From positions 1-64,000 of the forward strand of contig JAMHWD010000042.1 of the NCBI GenBank assembly GCA_035911135.1: DNA of 64,000 nt, written 5' to 3'. Shown here piece after piece: positions 45,348-55,195 of the stretch (within the stretch, counting starts at the first letter, position 1; every line of letters begins with the position of its first letter). The notes beneath the pieces were generated by a model. It did no database searches. It had not been told where the DNA came from and saw only the letters and a list, made by a program, of their open reading frames with translations. Source of the stretch: JAMHWD01 sp035911135. Its GTDB lineage: Bacteria; Pseudomonadota; Alphaproteobacteria; Micavibrionales; Micavibrionaceae. Made by a program: the position numbers and the translations under genes.

Positions 45348-47135
45348 CTACCTTCGATGAAAGAGTTTTTCGATATCCTGCAGCGAGAGCGCGATATAGG
45401 TCGGGCGGCCATGATTGCATTGGCCGGACAGCGGTGTTTCTTCCATCTGGCGCAGCAGGGCATTCATCTCGTCAGGATTAAGTTTGCGCCCTGAGCGGAT
45501 GGAGCCATGACAGGCCATGGTGGAGAGCAGCGCATTCAGCTTTTCCTCCAGACCGCCGGCATGATTGTTATCCCGGATGTCGGCGGCGAGTTCGCCCAGC
45601 AGTTTTGAAATATTCGCGCGGCCTGAAAGGAGCGCCGGAATGCTGCGTACGGCCAATGCATCAATGCCAAAGCTCTCGATTTCAAGTCCCGCGCTGGCAA
45701 AAATATCGCCATGATCCAAAAGGGCGGCGCAATCGGCCTCGTCCATTGTAATGATATCAGGCGTCAGAAGGCCCTGTTTCTCAACGCCGCCGGATGCGGC
45801 CATCTGGGCTTTGAAGCGTTCATAGACAAGGCGCTCATGCGCGGCGTGCTGATCGACGATCACAAGGCCGGATTGTGTTTGCGCGATAATATAATTTTCA
45901 TGCAGATGCGCCATGGCCGCGCCCAGCGGATATTGCTGCGTATCGGCCTGAGGCGCGGGCGCTTCATAGGTCCGTGCCACGAGCGGGGCGAGGGGTTCAT
46001 ATATATTTTGCGCCGCCTCGGCAAGGTTGCCATAGGATTGCGGCGAAGCAGATTGTGGCGCAGCCCAGAATGAGGTATTGGCAGGCGCGAGGCCATGCGG
46101 CGATATTGTAAATTTCTGCAAGGCTGCGCCGGACGTTGTATTGGAAGGACGAAACCCTTGGGCATGAATGCCATGTTTCAGGGCGCTGACGATCATGCCG
46201 CGGATCAGATCCGGTTTTTCAAAACGCACTTCGGCCTTGGCGGGGTGAACATTGACGTCAACTTCTTGCGCGGGCAGGGTGACAAACAGGGCCAGCGCCG
46301 GATGTACCCCGCGGTGCAGGACATCGGCATAGGCCCCGCGCACCGCCCCGGTCAGGAGTTTGTCGCGCACCGGGCGGCCATTCACAAAAAGATACTGATG
46401 TTGGGCCGTGGCCTTGTGATAGGTCGGCAGGCTGGCAAGGCCGGATAATATTACGCCTTCGCGCTCGAAGCTGACGGGGAATGCATTCTGCCCGAAATCA
46501 CGGCCCATAACCGCGGATAGGCGATCCTCAAGGCTTTGGAAGGCAGGATAGTGCAATGATTTTACGCCGTCATGATTGAGCCGAAAACCAATAGCGGGGA
46601 AAGCCATGGCGAGGCGTTGGATGATATCGCGCACCGCCATGTATTCGGCGCGGTCGGATTTCAGAAATTTCAGGCGGGCAGGCGTGGCATAAAACAGATC
46701 CCGCACTGTGATCTGTGTGCCCGATGGATGCCCGGCGGCTTTGATCGGATGTTTGCGCCCACCTTCAACGGCGATTGACCAGCTTTCGCCGTCTTGCTGG
46801 CGCGTGGCAATCTCAAGACGCGAGACGGCGGCAATCGAGGCCAGAGCTTCGCCGCGAAACCCCAGATGTTTAATATCCAAAAGATCATCGGAAGGAAGTT
46901 TGGATGTGGCGTGGCGGTCAACGGATGCGGCCAGTTCGGTTTCATTCATGCCGCTGCCGTTATCGGCAATGACGATCAGGCTTTTGCCGCCCTGGCGAAT
47001 ATCGATGGCAATCTCGGATGCGCCTGCATCAACGGCATTTTCGGCAAGTTCCTTCACCGCCGCGGCGGGGCGTTCAATAACTTCACCGGCCGCGATCTGA
47101 TTGATCAGGGTTTCTGGCAGATAGCGAATTCTCAT
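45348..47135 (-). CDS. mutL: DNA mismatch repair protein MutL
   Basis: 595 aa GHKL ATPase linking mismatch recognition to strand cutting. N-terminal motifs: IAAGEVIERPAAAVKELAENAVDAGA, DNGSGM, ATSKL and GFRGEALASI. The C-terminal domain has DQHAAHERLVYE near residue 425, the DQHA-x2-E-x4-E endonuclease motif, plus ACHGSIRSGRKL and CNHGRP that complete the metal site. MutL should therefore nick DNA itself, as expected in lineages without MutH. Confidence 0.95.
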   Translation of the reverse strand: MRIRYLPETLINQIAAGEVIERPAAAVKELAENAVDAGASEIAIDIRQGGKSLIVIADNGSGMNETELAASVDRHATSKLPSDDLLDIKHLGFRGEALASIAAVSRLEIATRQQDGESWSIAVEGGRKHPIKAAGHPSGTQITVRDLFYATPARLKFLKSDRAEYMAVRDIIQRLAMAFPAIGFRLNHDGVKSLHYPAFQSLEDRLSAVMGRDFGQNAFPVSFEREGVILSGLASLPTYHKATAQHQYLFVNGRPVRDKLLTGAVRGAYADVLHRGVHPALALFVTLPAQEVDVNVHPAKAEVRFEKPDLIRGMIVSALKHGIHAQGFRPSNTTSGAALQKFTISPHGLAPANTSFWAAPQSASPQSYGNLAEAAQNIYEPLAPLVARTYEAPAPQADTQQYPLGAAMAHLHENYIIAQTQSGLVIVDQHAAHERLVYERFKAQMAASGGVEKQGLLTPDIITMDEADCAALLDHGDIFASAGLEIESFGIDALAVRSIPALLSGRANISKLLGELAADIRDNNHAGGLEEKLNALLSTMACHGSIRSGRKLNPDEMNALLRQMEETPLSGQCNHGRPTYIALSLQDIEKLFHRR

Positions 47136-47191
47136 ATGATTTAAAAATTACAGGAATGATGCGGGTTTGTCAGGGAATTTTCACAAAAGAC

Positions 47192-48496
47192 TCACAAGGT
47201 CTTGAGATCAATTATGGTATCTTGCATGTTGCAGTGATCAAAAATGGCCCCTTTGAGGATAGCGCCGGTAAAATCAGCGCGGCGAAGGTCCGCGCCGCTG
47301 AGGACCGCATTGGTCAGGTCCACGCCCATCATGACGGAATCCCGCAGATCAGCGTAGCGCAGATTGGCGTAACGCAGGCTGGCGCCGCTCATATCCACGC
47401 GCTGGATACGTTTGGTGCCATCAGGTTTTTTGAATTCAAGGCCGCCAATTTTTGCATTCGAGAGATCAACGCGGGCCATTTGCGCGTATTTAAATGTCGA
47501 GCCGCGCAGATCGGCTTCGGCCATTTTGCAGTCCCGGAAATCGGCGCGGTCGAATGTGGCGCTTTGCAGTTCGGCAGCGCGCAGATCCTGATTAAGGAAG
47601 TTGGAGCCTATGGCGCGAATGGCGGTAAAGGGGAAGCGGCGCAGATCCAGAACATCGCGCAAATCATAGCCGCTTAAGTCGAGCTGGCGGCCGGAGCGTC
47701 CGGCCGTGGCCACCCATAATGTATGTTCTTCCAGAAGTTGCGGCAGGGTCTTGCCGAGATTTTCCAGCTTGGCCCCCATATCGTCTTCGGTGATAACGTC
47801 GCCAAGGTCCAGCCCTTGTTTTTCAACGCGGTCCATCACCGCGCCGGAAATAATGGCCGAGCGCATATTGGCAAAGGTCAGGACCGAGCCTGTGAGATCG
47901 GAATCGGCGAGGTTTGCGCCATGGAAATTCGCGCCCGTCAGGTCGGCATTTTTCAGCAAAACGCCGCTGAGGTCAGCATCGGAAAAATCAGCCGATTTGG
48001 CTTGCGTGCCGGTCATGTTTGTTGAGGCCAGTTTTGCGCCGGTGAAAACGGTTTTTGCGCCCTTGCCGCCGGAGCGCTTGCGGTCGGTCAGTTCTCCCTT
48101 GTCGCCGCGCGTCATGATCTTGCCTTCGCGAAGATCGGCCTCGGCAAGGTCCGAGCCGATCAGGTTCGCGCCCGCCACATACGCGCCCCGGAAATCGGCG
48201 CGTGTGAATACGGCATCCCTCATATTGGCATTACGCAGATCACAGGCAAAAAAACAGGCGCTGGTGAATTTGCAATAGGACAGGTCAGTCTCGATAAAAA
48301 GAGAGCCTGTAAAATCAGCATTGGACAGGTCGCTGGCCTTAAACGTCAGATAGGAGAGGTTACGGTATTTCACAACGGCGCGCGCGCCGCCTTGTTGGCC
48401 ACGCAAAAACATATCATGCTTTTTGATGATCTCATCCAGCGCGTCCTGATGGAGCGGAAGCAATTCTCCCGGATCGGGTATGGAAGCGTCTGCCAT
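47192..48496 (-). CDS. pentapeptide-repeat protein with two repeat blocks
   Basis: 434 aa. Two runs of A(D/N)LxX repeats (residues about 55-215, for example ADLSGVLLKNADLTGANFHGA, and about 300-430) form right-handed quadrilateral helices. Between them is a conserved-type linker, LPQLLEEHTLWVATAGRSGRQ. The first block is broken by a basic loop GKIMTRGDKGELTDRKRSGGKG. There is no membrane segment. Some pentapeptide proteins mimic DNA and protect gyrase, but most have unknown roles, and nothing here points to a target. Confidence 0.8.
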   Translation of the reverse strand: MADASIPDPGELLPLHQDALDEIIKKHDMFLRGQQGGARAVVKYRNLSYLTFKASDLSNADFTGSLFIETDLSYCKFTSACFFACDLRNANMRDAVFTRADFRGAYVAGANLIGSDLAEADLREGKIMTRGDKGELTDRKRSGGKGAKTVFTGAKLASTNMTGTQAKSADFSDADLSGVLLKNADLTGANFHGANLADSDLTGSVLTFANMRSAIISGAVMDRVEKQGLDLGDVITEDDMGAKLENLGKTLPQLLEEHTLWVATAGRSGRQLDLSGYDLRDVLDLRRFPFTAIRAIGSNFLNQDLRAAELQSATFDRADFRDCKMAEADLRGSTFKYAQMARVDLSNAKIGGLEFKKPDGTKRIQRVDMSGASLRYANLRYADLRDSVMMGVDLTNAVLSGADLRRADFTGAILKGAIFDHCNMQDTIIDLKTL

Positions 48497-48626
48497 GTGC
48501 CCTGATTAGCCTTTCCTAAAGCTTTTTATCGGCGATTCCTGCGCCGTTTTGAATTATAGCGTATTTTTTACATTTTAAGGCAGAAGTAACTAAAGATTTA
48601 TGAAAGTTGTATGAGTTTTCAGATGT

Positions 48627-50138
48627 TTATGCGGAACGCTTGGCCTGCAAGGCTTCCAGGGCCATATCCTTGCCAAGCTCAACGCCCCATTGATCGAAGC
48701 TGTTGATATTCCATAGTATTCCTTGCGTCAGGGCTTTGTGCTCGTAAAAGGCCAGAAGCTGGCCCAAGGCAAAGGGGCTGATTTCATTCAGCCAGATTGT
48801 TGTGCTGGGGCGGTTGCCGGCAAAATGGCGGTGCGGCGGCGCGGCCTGATCGGTGCGGCCTTCCATCAGGGCACGGCTTTGCCCGGTAAGGTTGGCATTG
48901 AGCATATCCTGATGATTGGCGTAGGGCAGCGGCGAGCGGCGAATCCCGATAAAATCACAAGGAATGATATCGCTGCCCTGATGCAGCATTTGCAAAAAGG
49001 CGTGCTGGGCGTTGGTGCCGACTTCGCCGAATACAACGGGCGCGGTTTTATAGGAAACGCCTGCGCCCGCCTGATTGACGGATTTGCCATTGGATTCCAT
49101 ATCGAGCTGCTGGATGTAGCGCGGCAGATGCGCCAGAAGATCGGAATAGGGCAGAATGCATTGCGCTGTATAATTGCAGAAATTGCGGTGCCAGATGCCA
49201 ATCATCCCCATCAGCGCAGGGATGTTTTGCCGCAGCGGCGTATTTTGAAAATGCTTGTCGGCATGCGCCGCCCCGTCCAGCAATTTGCGGAAATTTTTAT
49301 AGCCAATCGAAAGGCAGACCGGCAGGCCGATGGCTGACCAGAGGCTAAATCGCCCGCCCACCCATTCCGGGAGATGGAAAATATGTCCCGGTTTGATGCC
49401 GAATGTGATGGCGGCTTCGCGGTTGCCTGTTACGGCGCAGGCATGCGCCGGCCAACGATCGCCGGGCCCGTATTCCTGCATCCAGGTACGAAAAGCTGCG
49501 GCATTGGCCATGGTTTCCGGCGTGGTGAACGTCTTGGAGGCGATAATAAAAAGCGTATGCGCGGGATTGATTTTTCCCTGCAGCGTAACAAGGCTGTAGG
49601 GGTCGATATTGCTGAGGAAATGCAGATTGATCCCCTTGCGGGCAAAAGGCGCAAGCGCCTGCGCGGCGAGCTGCGGGCCGATTGTCGAGCCGCCAATGCC
49701 CAGCGTAACGATATCGGTGATGCCTTGGATACCGGCGGCAAAACCGGCATCGAATTTTTCCATCTGCGCCAATGTTTCATCAACCTGATCGCGAACAGGG
49801 CGGCCATCTATCAGCAATGATGAGGCGCAGGAGCCGCGCAAGGCCGGATGAAGCGCCGCCCGGTTTTCCGAACGATTGACCGCCATCCCGGAAAACATCT
49901 GGTCGCGCCATTCCTCCAGATTGCAGGCGCGCGCCAGATCGCACAGTAGGGAAAGCGTTTCTTCGGTGATCAGGTTTCGGGAAAAATCGGCTTCGACATC
50001 GCCCAGCCCCAGCGTAAAATCATGCGCCCGTGCCAGATCGCTCTTGAACAGATCCGTGATCCGTACATTGTCCATTGCCTTGGCATGGCGCAGCAGGGCC
50101 AACCATTCCGGCCTGAGTGTCAGGGGTTCATTCGACAT
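48627..50138 (-). CDS. pgi: glucose-6-phosphate isomerase
   Basis: 503 aa enzyme interconverting glucose-6-phosphate and fructose-6-phosphate. VTLGIGGSTIGPQLAAQAL and IASKTFTTPETMANA bind the phosphate. WVGGRFSLWSAIGLPVCLSIG, the active-site glutamate in GEVGTNAQHAFLQMLHQG and QWGVELGKDMA complete the signatures. It starts inside the last codons of the upstream M16 gene (11-nt overlap) and so belongs to that operon. The start at 50138 is supported by this coupling; a frame from 50153 is possible. Confidence 0.95.
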   Translation of the reverse strand: MSNEPLTLRPEWLALLRHAKAMDNVRITDLFKSDLARAHDFTLGLGDVEADFSRNLITEETLSLLCDLARACNLEEWRDQMFSGMAVNRSENRAALHPALRGSCASSLLIDGRPVRDQVDETLAQMEKFDAGFAAGIQGITDIVTLGIGGSTIGPQLAAQALAPFARKGINLHFLSNIDPYSLVTLQGKINPAHTLFIIASKTFTTPETMANAAAFRTWMQEYGPGDRWPAHACAVTGNREAAITFGIKPGHIFHLPEWVGGRFSLWSAIGLPVCLSIGYKNFRKLLDGAAHADKHFQNTPLRQNIPALMGMIGIWHRNFCNYTAQCILPYSDLLAHLPRYIQQLDMESNGKSVNQAGAGVSYKTAPVVFGEVGTNAQHAFLQMLHQGSDIIPCDFIGIRRSPLPYANHQDMLNANLTGQSRALMEGRTDQAAPPHRHFAGNRPSTTIWLNEISPFALGQLLAFYEHKALTQGILWNINSFDQWGVELGKDMALEALQAKRSA

Positions 50139-51504
50139 TGGGAATTTTTTCAATTTTCGCGTGCGGCGTTACGCCTTCGGGGTTGCCGACAAGAACGGTT
50201 GTAAATTTATCGGCGTTCAGCAGTTCTTTTGATACGCGCAGGATATCTTCCGGCGTGGCGGCGCGAATGGCAGCATCGCGTTTTTCCAGATAATCTATCG
50301 GCAGATCATCGGTCTGAAGCCCTGTCAGCAGCGAGGCAATCTTGTCGGTGGATGTCAATGAAAGCGGCAGCGCGCCAATCAGATAGGATTTGGCATCGGC
50401 CAGTTCTTGCGTGCTGGGCGGGGCTTCTTTCATTTTCGTCCATTCTGTGCGGATAAGATCCATCATCTGCGTGACGTTTTCATTCCCTGTCGATGTTGAA
50501 AGCGCCAGCGTATTGATATCATCCAGATTGGAGAAATAGGTGTAAATGCCATAGGTCAGGCCGCGTTTTTCCCGTATTTCTTCCGTCAGGCGCGAGCCAA
50601 ATCCGGACGATCCCAGTATCTGGTTCATGATCTGCGCCGCATGATAATCGGGATGGGTTTTATCAATGCCGGGCTGCATGATTTCAACAATGGTCTGGGG
50701 GATGTCTTTTTTATACAAGGCAACAGTGCCCATATTTTGCAGATCAAGCTTCTTGGCTTCGGGCTGTGCGGCGGGTTTTTCAGGAAGTTTCCCAAAAATC
50801 TGATCCAGAAGGCCCTTGAGTTCCATTTCGGTGATATCGCCGCAAATGCTGATTTTCAGGTTGCCGCGTGCCAGATTGTTCTTGTGAAAAGTTTTGAGAT
50901 CTGCCGCCGTTATTTTTTCAAGTCCGCCCAGCGTGCCGCCGCTGTTCAGGGCATAAGGATGCCCGGCATAGGCGCGGTCATTCAGGATACGCGCGGCGAT
51001 CCATTCGGGGTCAGACAAGGAGGAACGAATACGGCTTTGATTGGCGGCACGCATGCGTTCCAGCGGCTCGGCATCAAAGCGCGGCGCGGTCAATGCCAGC
51101 GTCATAAGTTCAAAGGCGCGTTTTTTATTGGTGGCCAGTGTCTTAAGGGAGCCGTTAAATGAATCGCGCGAGCTGGAGAAGGACAGGCTGATGGAAAGAT
51201 CGCGCAATTCTTTTTGAAATTTTTCCGATGTTAAATCGCCCGCGCCTTCATCCATGGTGTTGGAGAGCATGCGGGAGAGGCCTTGTTTCTCTGCCGGATC
51301 GCGCGCGGCACCTGCCCCCACGAAGGCAAATTCAATGGCGATAACCGGTACGCTGTGGTCCTCGACCAGCCATGCCTTGATGCCGCCTTCGCTGGTGACT
51401 TCCTGAATGTCCAGAACGGTTTCGCGGGCATGGGCCGCCGGGCTTGCCAATAGGGAAAAGGCCAGAAAGATGAAGATAAAGCGATAAGCCGTTAATGTTC
51501 TCAT
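50128..51504 (-). CDS. M16-family peptidase-like protein, non-catalytic partner
   Basis: 458 aa with a signal peptide (MRTLTAYRFIFIFLAFSLLA, cut after HA). It has two M16 halves, but the zinc motif HxxEH is replaced by LSRMLSNTMDEG, so it is probably not a protease itself. It likely pairs with the catalytic M16 encoded upstream, in the way of paired alpha/beta M16 subunits. The second-half pattern EIREKRGLTYGIYTYFSN is conserved. It overlaps the upstream gene by ATGA and pgi by 11 nt. Confidence 0.85.
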   Translation of the reverse strand: MRTLTAYRFIFIFLAFSLLASPAAHARETVLDIQEVTSEGGIKAWLVEDHSVPVIAIEFAFVGAGAARDPAEKQGLSRMLSNTMDEGAGDLTSEKFQKELRDLSISLSFSSSRDSFNGSLKTLATNKKRAFELMTLALTAPRFDAEPLERMRAANQSRIRSSLSDPEWIAARILNDRAYAGHPYALNSGGTLGGLEKITAADLKTFHKNNLARGNLKISICGDITEMELKGLLDQIFGKLPEKPAAQPEAKKLDLQNMGTVALYKKDIPQTIVEIMQPGIDKTHPDYHAAQIMNQILGSSGFGSRLTEEIREKRGLTYGIYTYFSNLDDINTLALSTSTGNENVTQMMDLIRTEWTKMKEAPPSTQELADAKSYLIGALPLSLTSTDKIASLLTGLQTDDLPIDYLEKRDAAIRAATPEDILRVSKELLNADKFTTVLVGNPEGVTPHAKIEKIPNVE

Positions 51505-53042
51505 GGCTGTTTCTCCGGTGTGGCGGGGGATGCCGGATTTGTTTTTGTTTCATCTTTTTTGGGGGGCTGCTTTTCAGTCGCAGGCTCCGGTTTGGCCGGC
51601 AGCAGGTAGCCATTCACGAAATGAGCATCGGGGCTGGCGGGCAGCAGGAATTTGGCAGCAGCTTCCTTGATCTGATCGGCGGTAACCTGGGCGATGTTAT
51701 AAGGCCAGTATTCAATGTCATCCAGCATCGCGCCGGTGGCCAGCGAATAACCGATGGTCATGGCGGGCCCGCTCAGGCTATCACGTGCATAGACGGCCTC
51801 GGCCTGCAGGCGGGTCAGGGAATCGGATAGTTCTTTTTCAGTGATGCCTTTGTCAGCGATTTTTGCGATCTCCGCATCCACCGCATCTTCAATCTGTTTC
51901 ATGTTCTTGCCGGGGGCAGGCGTCAGATAGATATAAAGATCGGCATCATCATAAGCATTGACGCCATAGGCCAGACCGGCATTGGTGGCCAGTTTCTTGT
52001 CAATGACCAAAGATTTATAAAAGCGCGAGGTTGGGCCATTACCGGCGATATCCTCCAGCACCTGCAGGGCCAGCGATTCCGCGGCGTTCTGGCGATAGCT
52101 GGGCACGCGGTAGGCGCGCTGGAATTGCGGTTCGCGCACGGTCGCATCATGATAGACAATAGTCTGGCGACCAGCCAGCGGCGGAGAAATTGTCCGTTCG
52201 CGCTTGGGCAGGGTAATGGGTTTCAGCGGGCCGTAAATATCCTGCGCCAGACGAAAAACATCATCAGCCTTTACATCGCCGGCAACAACCAGAATGGCGT
52301 TATTGGGTCCATACCAGCGGTCATAGAATGATTTCGCATCGTTCCATGTCAATGCGGCCATTTCATGTTCCCAGCCGATAATCGGTTTGCCATAGGGGTG
52401 ATTGACGAAGAGCGCCGTAGAGATGCTTTCGCCCAGCTTGGCATCGGGATTATTATCGGTGCGCTGGCTGCGTTCTTCGAGGATAACCTGCCGTTCAGAG
52501 ATGACTTCTTCGGATGGCGGTTTCAGACCGCGCATGCGTCCGGCCTCCATATGCATGACCGTTTCCAGATGTTCCGCGCCGACGGATTGGTAGTAGGCCG
52601 TATAATCATGCGACGTAAAGGCGTTGTCATTGCCGCCGAGGCTGCGAATTTTTTTGGAAAAATCGCCGGGCGCAAGACCTTCCGAGCCCTTGAACATCAG
52701 ATGCTCCAGAAAATGGGCTATGCCTGAAACGCCGGGTGTCTCATCCGCCGCGCCTGTTTTGTACCAGACCATATGGGTGACAACAGGCGTGCGGGTGTTT
52801 TCAACAACCACGACCTGCATCCCGTTGGGCAGGGTTTTTGTCTTGGCATCAAAAACCTTCTGGCGCTCCATGTCCTGTTCAGATGTTTTCTCAGGCGCGG
52901 GTGCGGGAGGAGGCGCTTCTTTTTTTTGCGTTTCGCTCACCTGCGCCGGTGTTGCCTCCGCCGCCAGCAGCACATAAGGCGATGCACCGCATAGCAGGGT
53001 CAATGTGATGACGGGCAGGGCTATACGCATCTTGCGGCTCAT
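51501..53042 (-). CDS. M16-family zinc peptidase, catalytic subunit
   Basis: 513 aa with an N-terminal export segment (MSRKMRIALPVITLTLLCGA). The zinc motif HFLEHLMFKG near residue 105 and the distal glutamate in ERSQRTDNNP region identify an active M16 (pitrilysin/PqqL-like) protease. The C-terminus is a low-complexity KPEPATEKQPPKKDETK tail. It degrades peptides or proteins in the periplasm. It follows the DUF3035 lipoprotein by 6 nt and is translationally coupled to the non-catalytic partner. Confidence 0.9.
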   Translation of the reverse strand: MSRKMRIALPVITLTLLCGASPYVLLAAEATPAQVSETQKKEAPPPAPAPEKTSEQDMERQKVFDAKTKTLPNGMQVVVVENTRTPVVTHMVWYKTGAADETPGVSGIAHFLEHLMFKGSEGLAPGDFSKKIRSLGGNDNAFTSHDYTAYYQSVGAEHLETVMHMEAGRMRGLKPPSEEVISERQVILEERSQRTDNNPDAKLGESISTALFVNHPYGKPIIGWEHEMAALTWNDAKSFYDRWYGPNNAILVVAGDVKADDVFRLAQDIYGPLKPITLPKRERTISPPLAGRQTIVYHDATVREPQFQRAYRVPSYRQNAAESLALQVLEDIAGNGPTSRFYKSLVIDKKLATNAGLAYGVNAYDDADLYIYLTPAPGKNMKQIEDAVDAEIAKIADKGITEKELSDSLTRLQAEAVYARDSLSGPAMTIGYSLATGAMLDDIEYWPYNIAQVTADQIKEAAAKFLLPASPDAHFVNGYLLPAKPEPATEKQPPKKDETKTNPASPATPEKQP

Positions 53043-53048
53043 CGGGTC

Positions 53049-53597
53049 TTATTCCTCGATTACAGGAGTTTCGCCTTCGGTAACGGGTTTGCCGGCTTGC
53101 GCGTTGGATTTCAGGCGCTCGGCTTCTTCGGGCGCGTTGACGACCGTGGCGGCCTTTTCATCGCCATCCATGCCGCCCCAGCCCAAAAGACGCTTTACGA
53201 CAGGCTTTTTGCTATCATCCGATTCCTGATACTCCAGATCGACGGCGCGGCGGATTCCAGGATCGGCATTTGTTGCGCCGGCCTTTTGCAGGAACACTTC
53301 CTCGGAGGAGCTGGGCGCGTAATTGTTTTCACCGCTGCCGCCAAATACTGTTTCCTTGGCCTGATCGGAGGTCTGCATTTCCTGCGGGCGCGGCGCGCCG
53401 GGATTGGGCGGTGTGAGATTATAGTTTGGCGGCATTTCCAGCGGCGCGCGCTTGACAACAGCAAATTCATCCGGTGCCTGGCGGTTCAGGCCCAGTGTTT
53501 CTTTTGTGTTTGAGCATCCCGTGATCATGGTGCCGGCAAGGCAGGCGGTCAGCAGGAGGGCTTTATTCTTGGTAAGACGCATTTTCTCTTTTCTCAT
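53049..53597 (-). CDS. DUF3035 lipoprotein (BamF-like)
   Basis: 182 aa lipoprotein: a signal sequence ending in MITGC, with the cysteine as the acylation site. The mature N-terminus RQAPDEFAVVKRAPLEMPPNYNLTPPNPG is the hallmark of DUF3035, annotated in alphaproteobacteria as the BAM-complex accessory lipoprotein BamF. The rest is disordered and acidic. Its gene overlaps lspA (ATGA), whose product would process it, and precedes the M16 pair, an order common in this class. The BAM role is from family knowledge, not from this sequence. Confidence 0.82.
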   Translation of the reverse strand: MRKEKMRLTKNKALLLTACLAGTMITGCSNTKETLGLNRQAPDEFAVVKRAPLEMPPNYNLTPPNPGAPRPQEMQTSDQAKETVFGGSGENNYAPSSSEEVFLQKAGATNADPGIRRAVDLEYQESDDSKKPVVKRLLGWGGMDGDEKAATVVNAPEEAERLKSNAQAGKPVTEGETPVIEE

Positions 53598-54166
53598 GTC
53601 GTTGTTTTCGGGGCTTCATCCTTTTCGCCCAGAAAGGTTTTCAATATCACAATACCGATGCCAATCACAATGCAGCTATCGGCCAGATTAAAGGCTGGCC
53701 AGTGATAGCCCATGGCGTGAATGTCGATAAAATCGATCACCGCACCAAAGCGCAGGCGGTCAAATATGTTCCCTATCGCCCCGCCAACGGCCAGCGCAAG
53801 GCACATGGCCAGAGCACGGTCCTTGGTATCAAGCATCCATAGCAGCAAACCAAAGCAAATCAGCGCCGCCACCCCGACAAGAAATAAGGTCGATTCCGGG
53901 CTTTTGTCATGGAAAAGCCCAAAGCTTACGCCGTAATTCCAGACCATGACGATATTGTAAAACGAGGTCACCTTGAATTCAGCAAAAGGCAAAATGCCGG
54001 TGGCATGTTGCATCCAGTCAATGAAATGCGTTGTTTTTTGTCCTGCCGCCGGGGCGATCAGAAGCTGCGTGACCATCCATTTGCTGAACTGGTCGAGCAA
54101 AAATACCAACGCGATCAGCGCCAGCAGGCCAAATTTTTGGGGAAGATTGGTTTTTTGTTTTGTCAT
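53594..54166 (-). CDS. lspA: lipoprotein signal peptidase (signal peptidase II)
   Basis: 190 aa inner-membrane aspartyl protease with four helices that cleaves lipoprotein signal peptides. Catalytic aspartates are in GGAIGNIFDRLRFGAVIDF and FNLADSCIVIG; VWNYGVSFGLF is the conserved loop. The insertion MQHATGILPFAEFKVTSFYN lengthens the first periplasmic loop. It heads the operon lspA-DUF3035-M16-M16-pgi. In many bacteria lspA follows ileS; here it is divergent from ribF. Confidence 0.94.
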   Translation of the reverse strand: MTKQKTNLPQKFGLLALIALVFLLDQFSKWMVTQLLIAPAAGQKTTHFIDWMQHATGILPFAEFKVTSFYNIVMVWNYGVSFGLFHDKSPESTLFLVGVAALICFGLLLWMLDTKDRALAMCLALAVGGAIGNIFDRLRFGAVIDFIDIHAMGYHWPAFNLADSCIVIGIGIVILKTFLGEKDEAPKTTT

Positions 54167-54292
54167 ATTTCAAATGTCTGGTCGTATCAGGGCGGTAGTT
54201 TAGTCATTCGAAAGGCAAAGGGCAAGGGAGGCAAAAAGCCCGTTGCCAAGCTGTTTATATTTTTCTAAAGCTGAAGCAACGCAAGGAATGAT

Positions 54293-55192
54293 ATGACAGC
54301 CCTTAAAAATTATGAAAACAGACAAATTGTCGCTATCGGCAATTTTGATGGCGTGCATCTTGGGCATGGCATTTTGTTGGCACGCGCAAAGCAGGTGGCG
54401 GCCGATCTGGGGCTGCCTTGCGCTGTGCTGACATTTGAACCGCATCCGCGCTCTATCTTCCGCCCCGATGATCCGCCGTTTCGTATTACGCCGGCCGCGC
54501 TGAAGGCTGAAAAGCTGAAGGCGCAAGGCGTGGATGATGTCATTGTACTGCCATTTGACTGGGATTTTGCCAGTCTCTCGGCGGAGGATTTTATTGAAAA
54601 AATCCTGAAAGAAAAACTGAAAGCGGCGCATATCGTGGTGGGCGCTGATTTTTGTTTCGGCCAGCTGCGGAAAGGTAATGTGCAAACGATCCGTGATTCC
54701 GGCCTGCCGGTCACAGCGGTGGAAAAGGCGGAAGATGGGCAAAGCGAGATTTTATCCTCCAGCCGTGTGCGGCAATTCTTGCGCGGCGGTGATATTGCGG
54801 CGGCCAATGCCATATTGGGCTGGGACTGGGAGATGCGCGGCGTTGTGATAAAGGGCGATCAGCGCGGCCGGGAACTTGGATTTCCCACCGCCAATTTTGC
54901 GATTGAAGATACGATCCATCCGGCATACGGCGTTTATGCCGCGCTGGCGCAGATTGAAGGCGAAGATCAATGGCGCAAGGCGGCCACCAATATCGGCATC
55001 CGGCCCATGTATGCGCTGGCGACGGCGCAGGTTGAGACGTTTATCTTTGATTTCACGGGCGATTTATATGGCAAAACCTTGCAGCTGCGGCCCGTAAAAC
55101 GCCTGCGCGGGGAGGCAAAATTCGCCTCGATTGATGAATTGATCGCGCAAATGAACAAGGATTGCGCGCAAGCGCGGGACATTTTGAGCTAA
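54293..55192 (+). CDS. ribF: bifunctional riboflavin kinase/FAD synthetase
   Basis: 299 aa. The N-terminal nucleotidyltransferase domain has AIGNFDGVHLGHGILL (GxHxGH), FEPHP and SSSRVRQFLRGGDI. The C-terminal kinase domain has GVVIKGDQRGRELGFPTANF and THIG-like ATNIGIRPM. It converts riboflavin to FMN and FAD, the cofactor of SdhA. AAGGA precedes the ATG. It is followed by a promoter and an unknown gene rather than ileS. Confidence 0.94.
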   Translation: MTALKNYENRQIVAIGNFDGVHLGHGILLARAKQVAADLGLPCAVLTFEPHPRSIFRPDDPPFRITPAALKAEKLKAQGVDDVIVLPFDWDFASLSAEDFIEKILKEKLKAAHIVVGADFCFGQLRKGNVQTIRDSGLPVTAVEKAEDGQSEILSSSRVRQFLRGGDIAAANAILGWDWEMRGVVIKGDQRGRELGFPTANFAIEDTIHPAYGVYAALAQIEGEDQWRKAATNIGIRPMYALATAQVETFIFDFTGDLYGKTLQLRPVKRLRGEAKFASIDELIAQMNKDCAQARDILS

Positions 55193-55195
55193 TTA

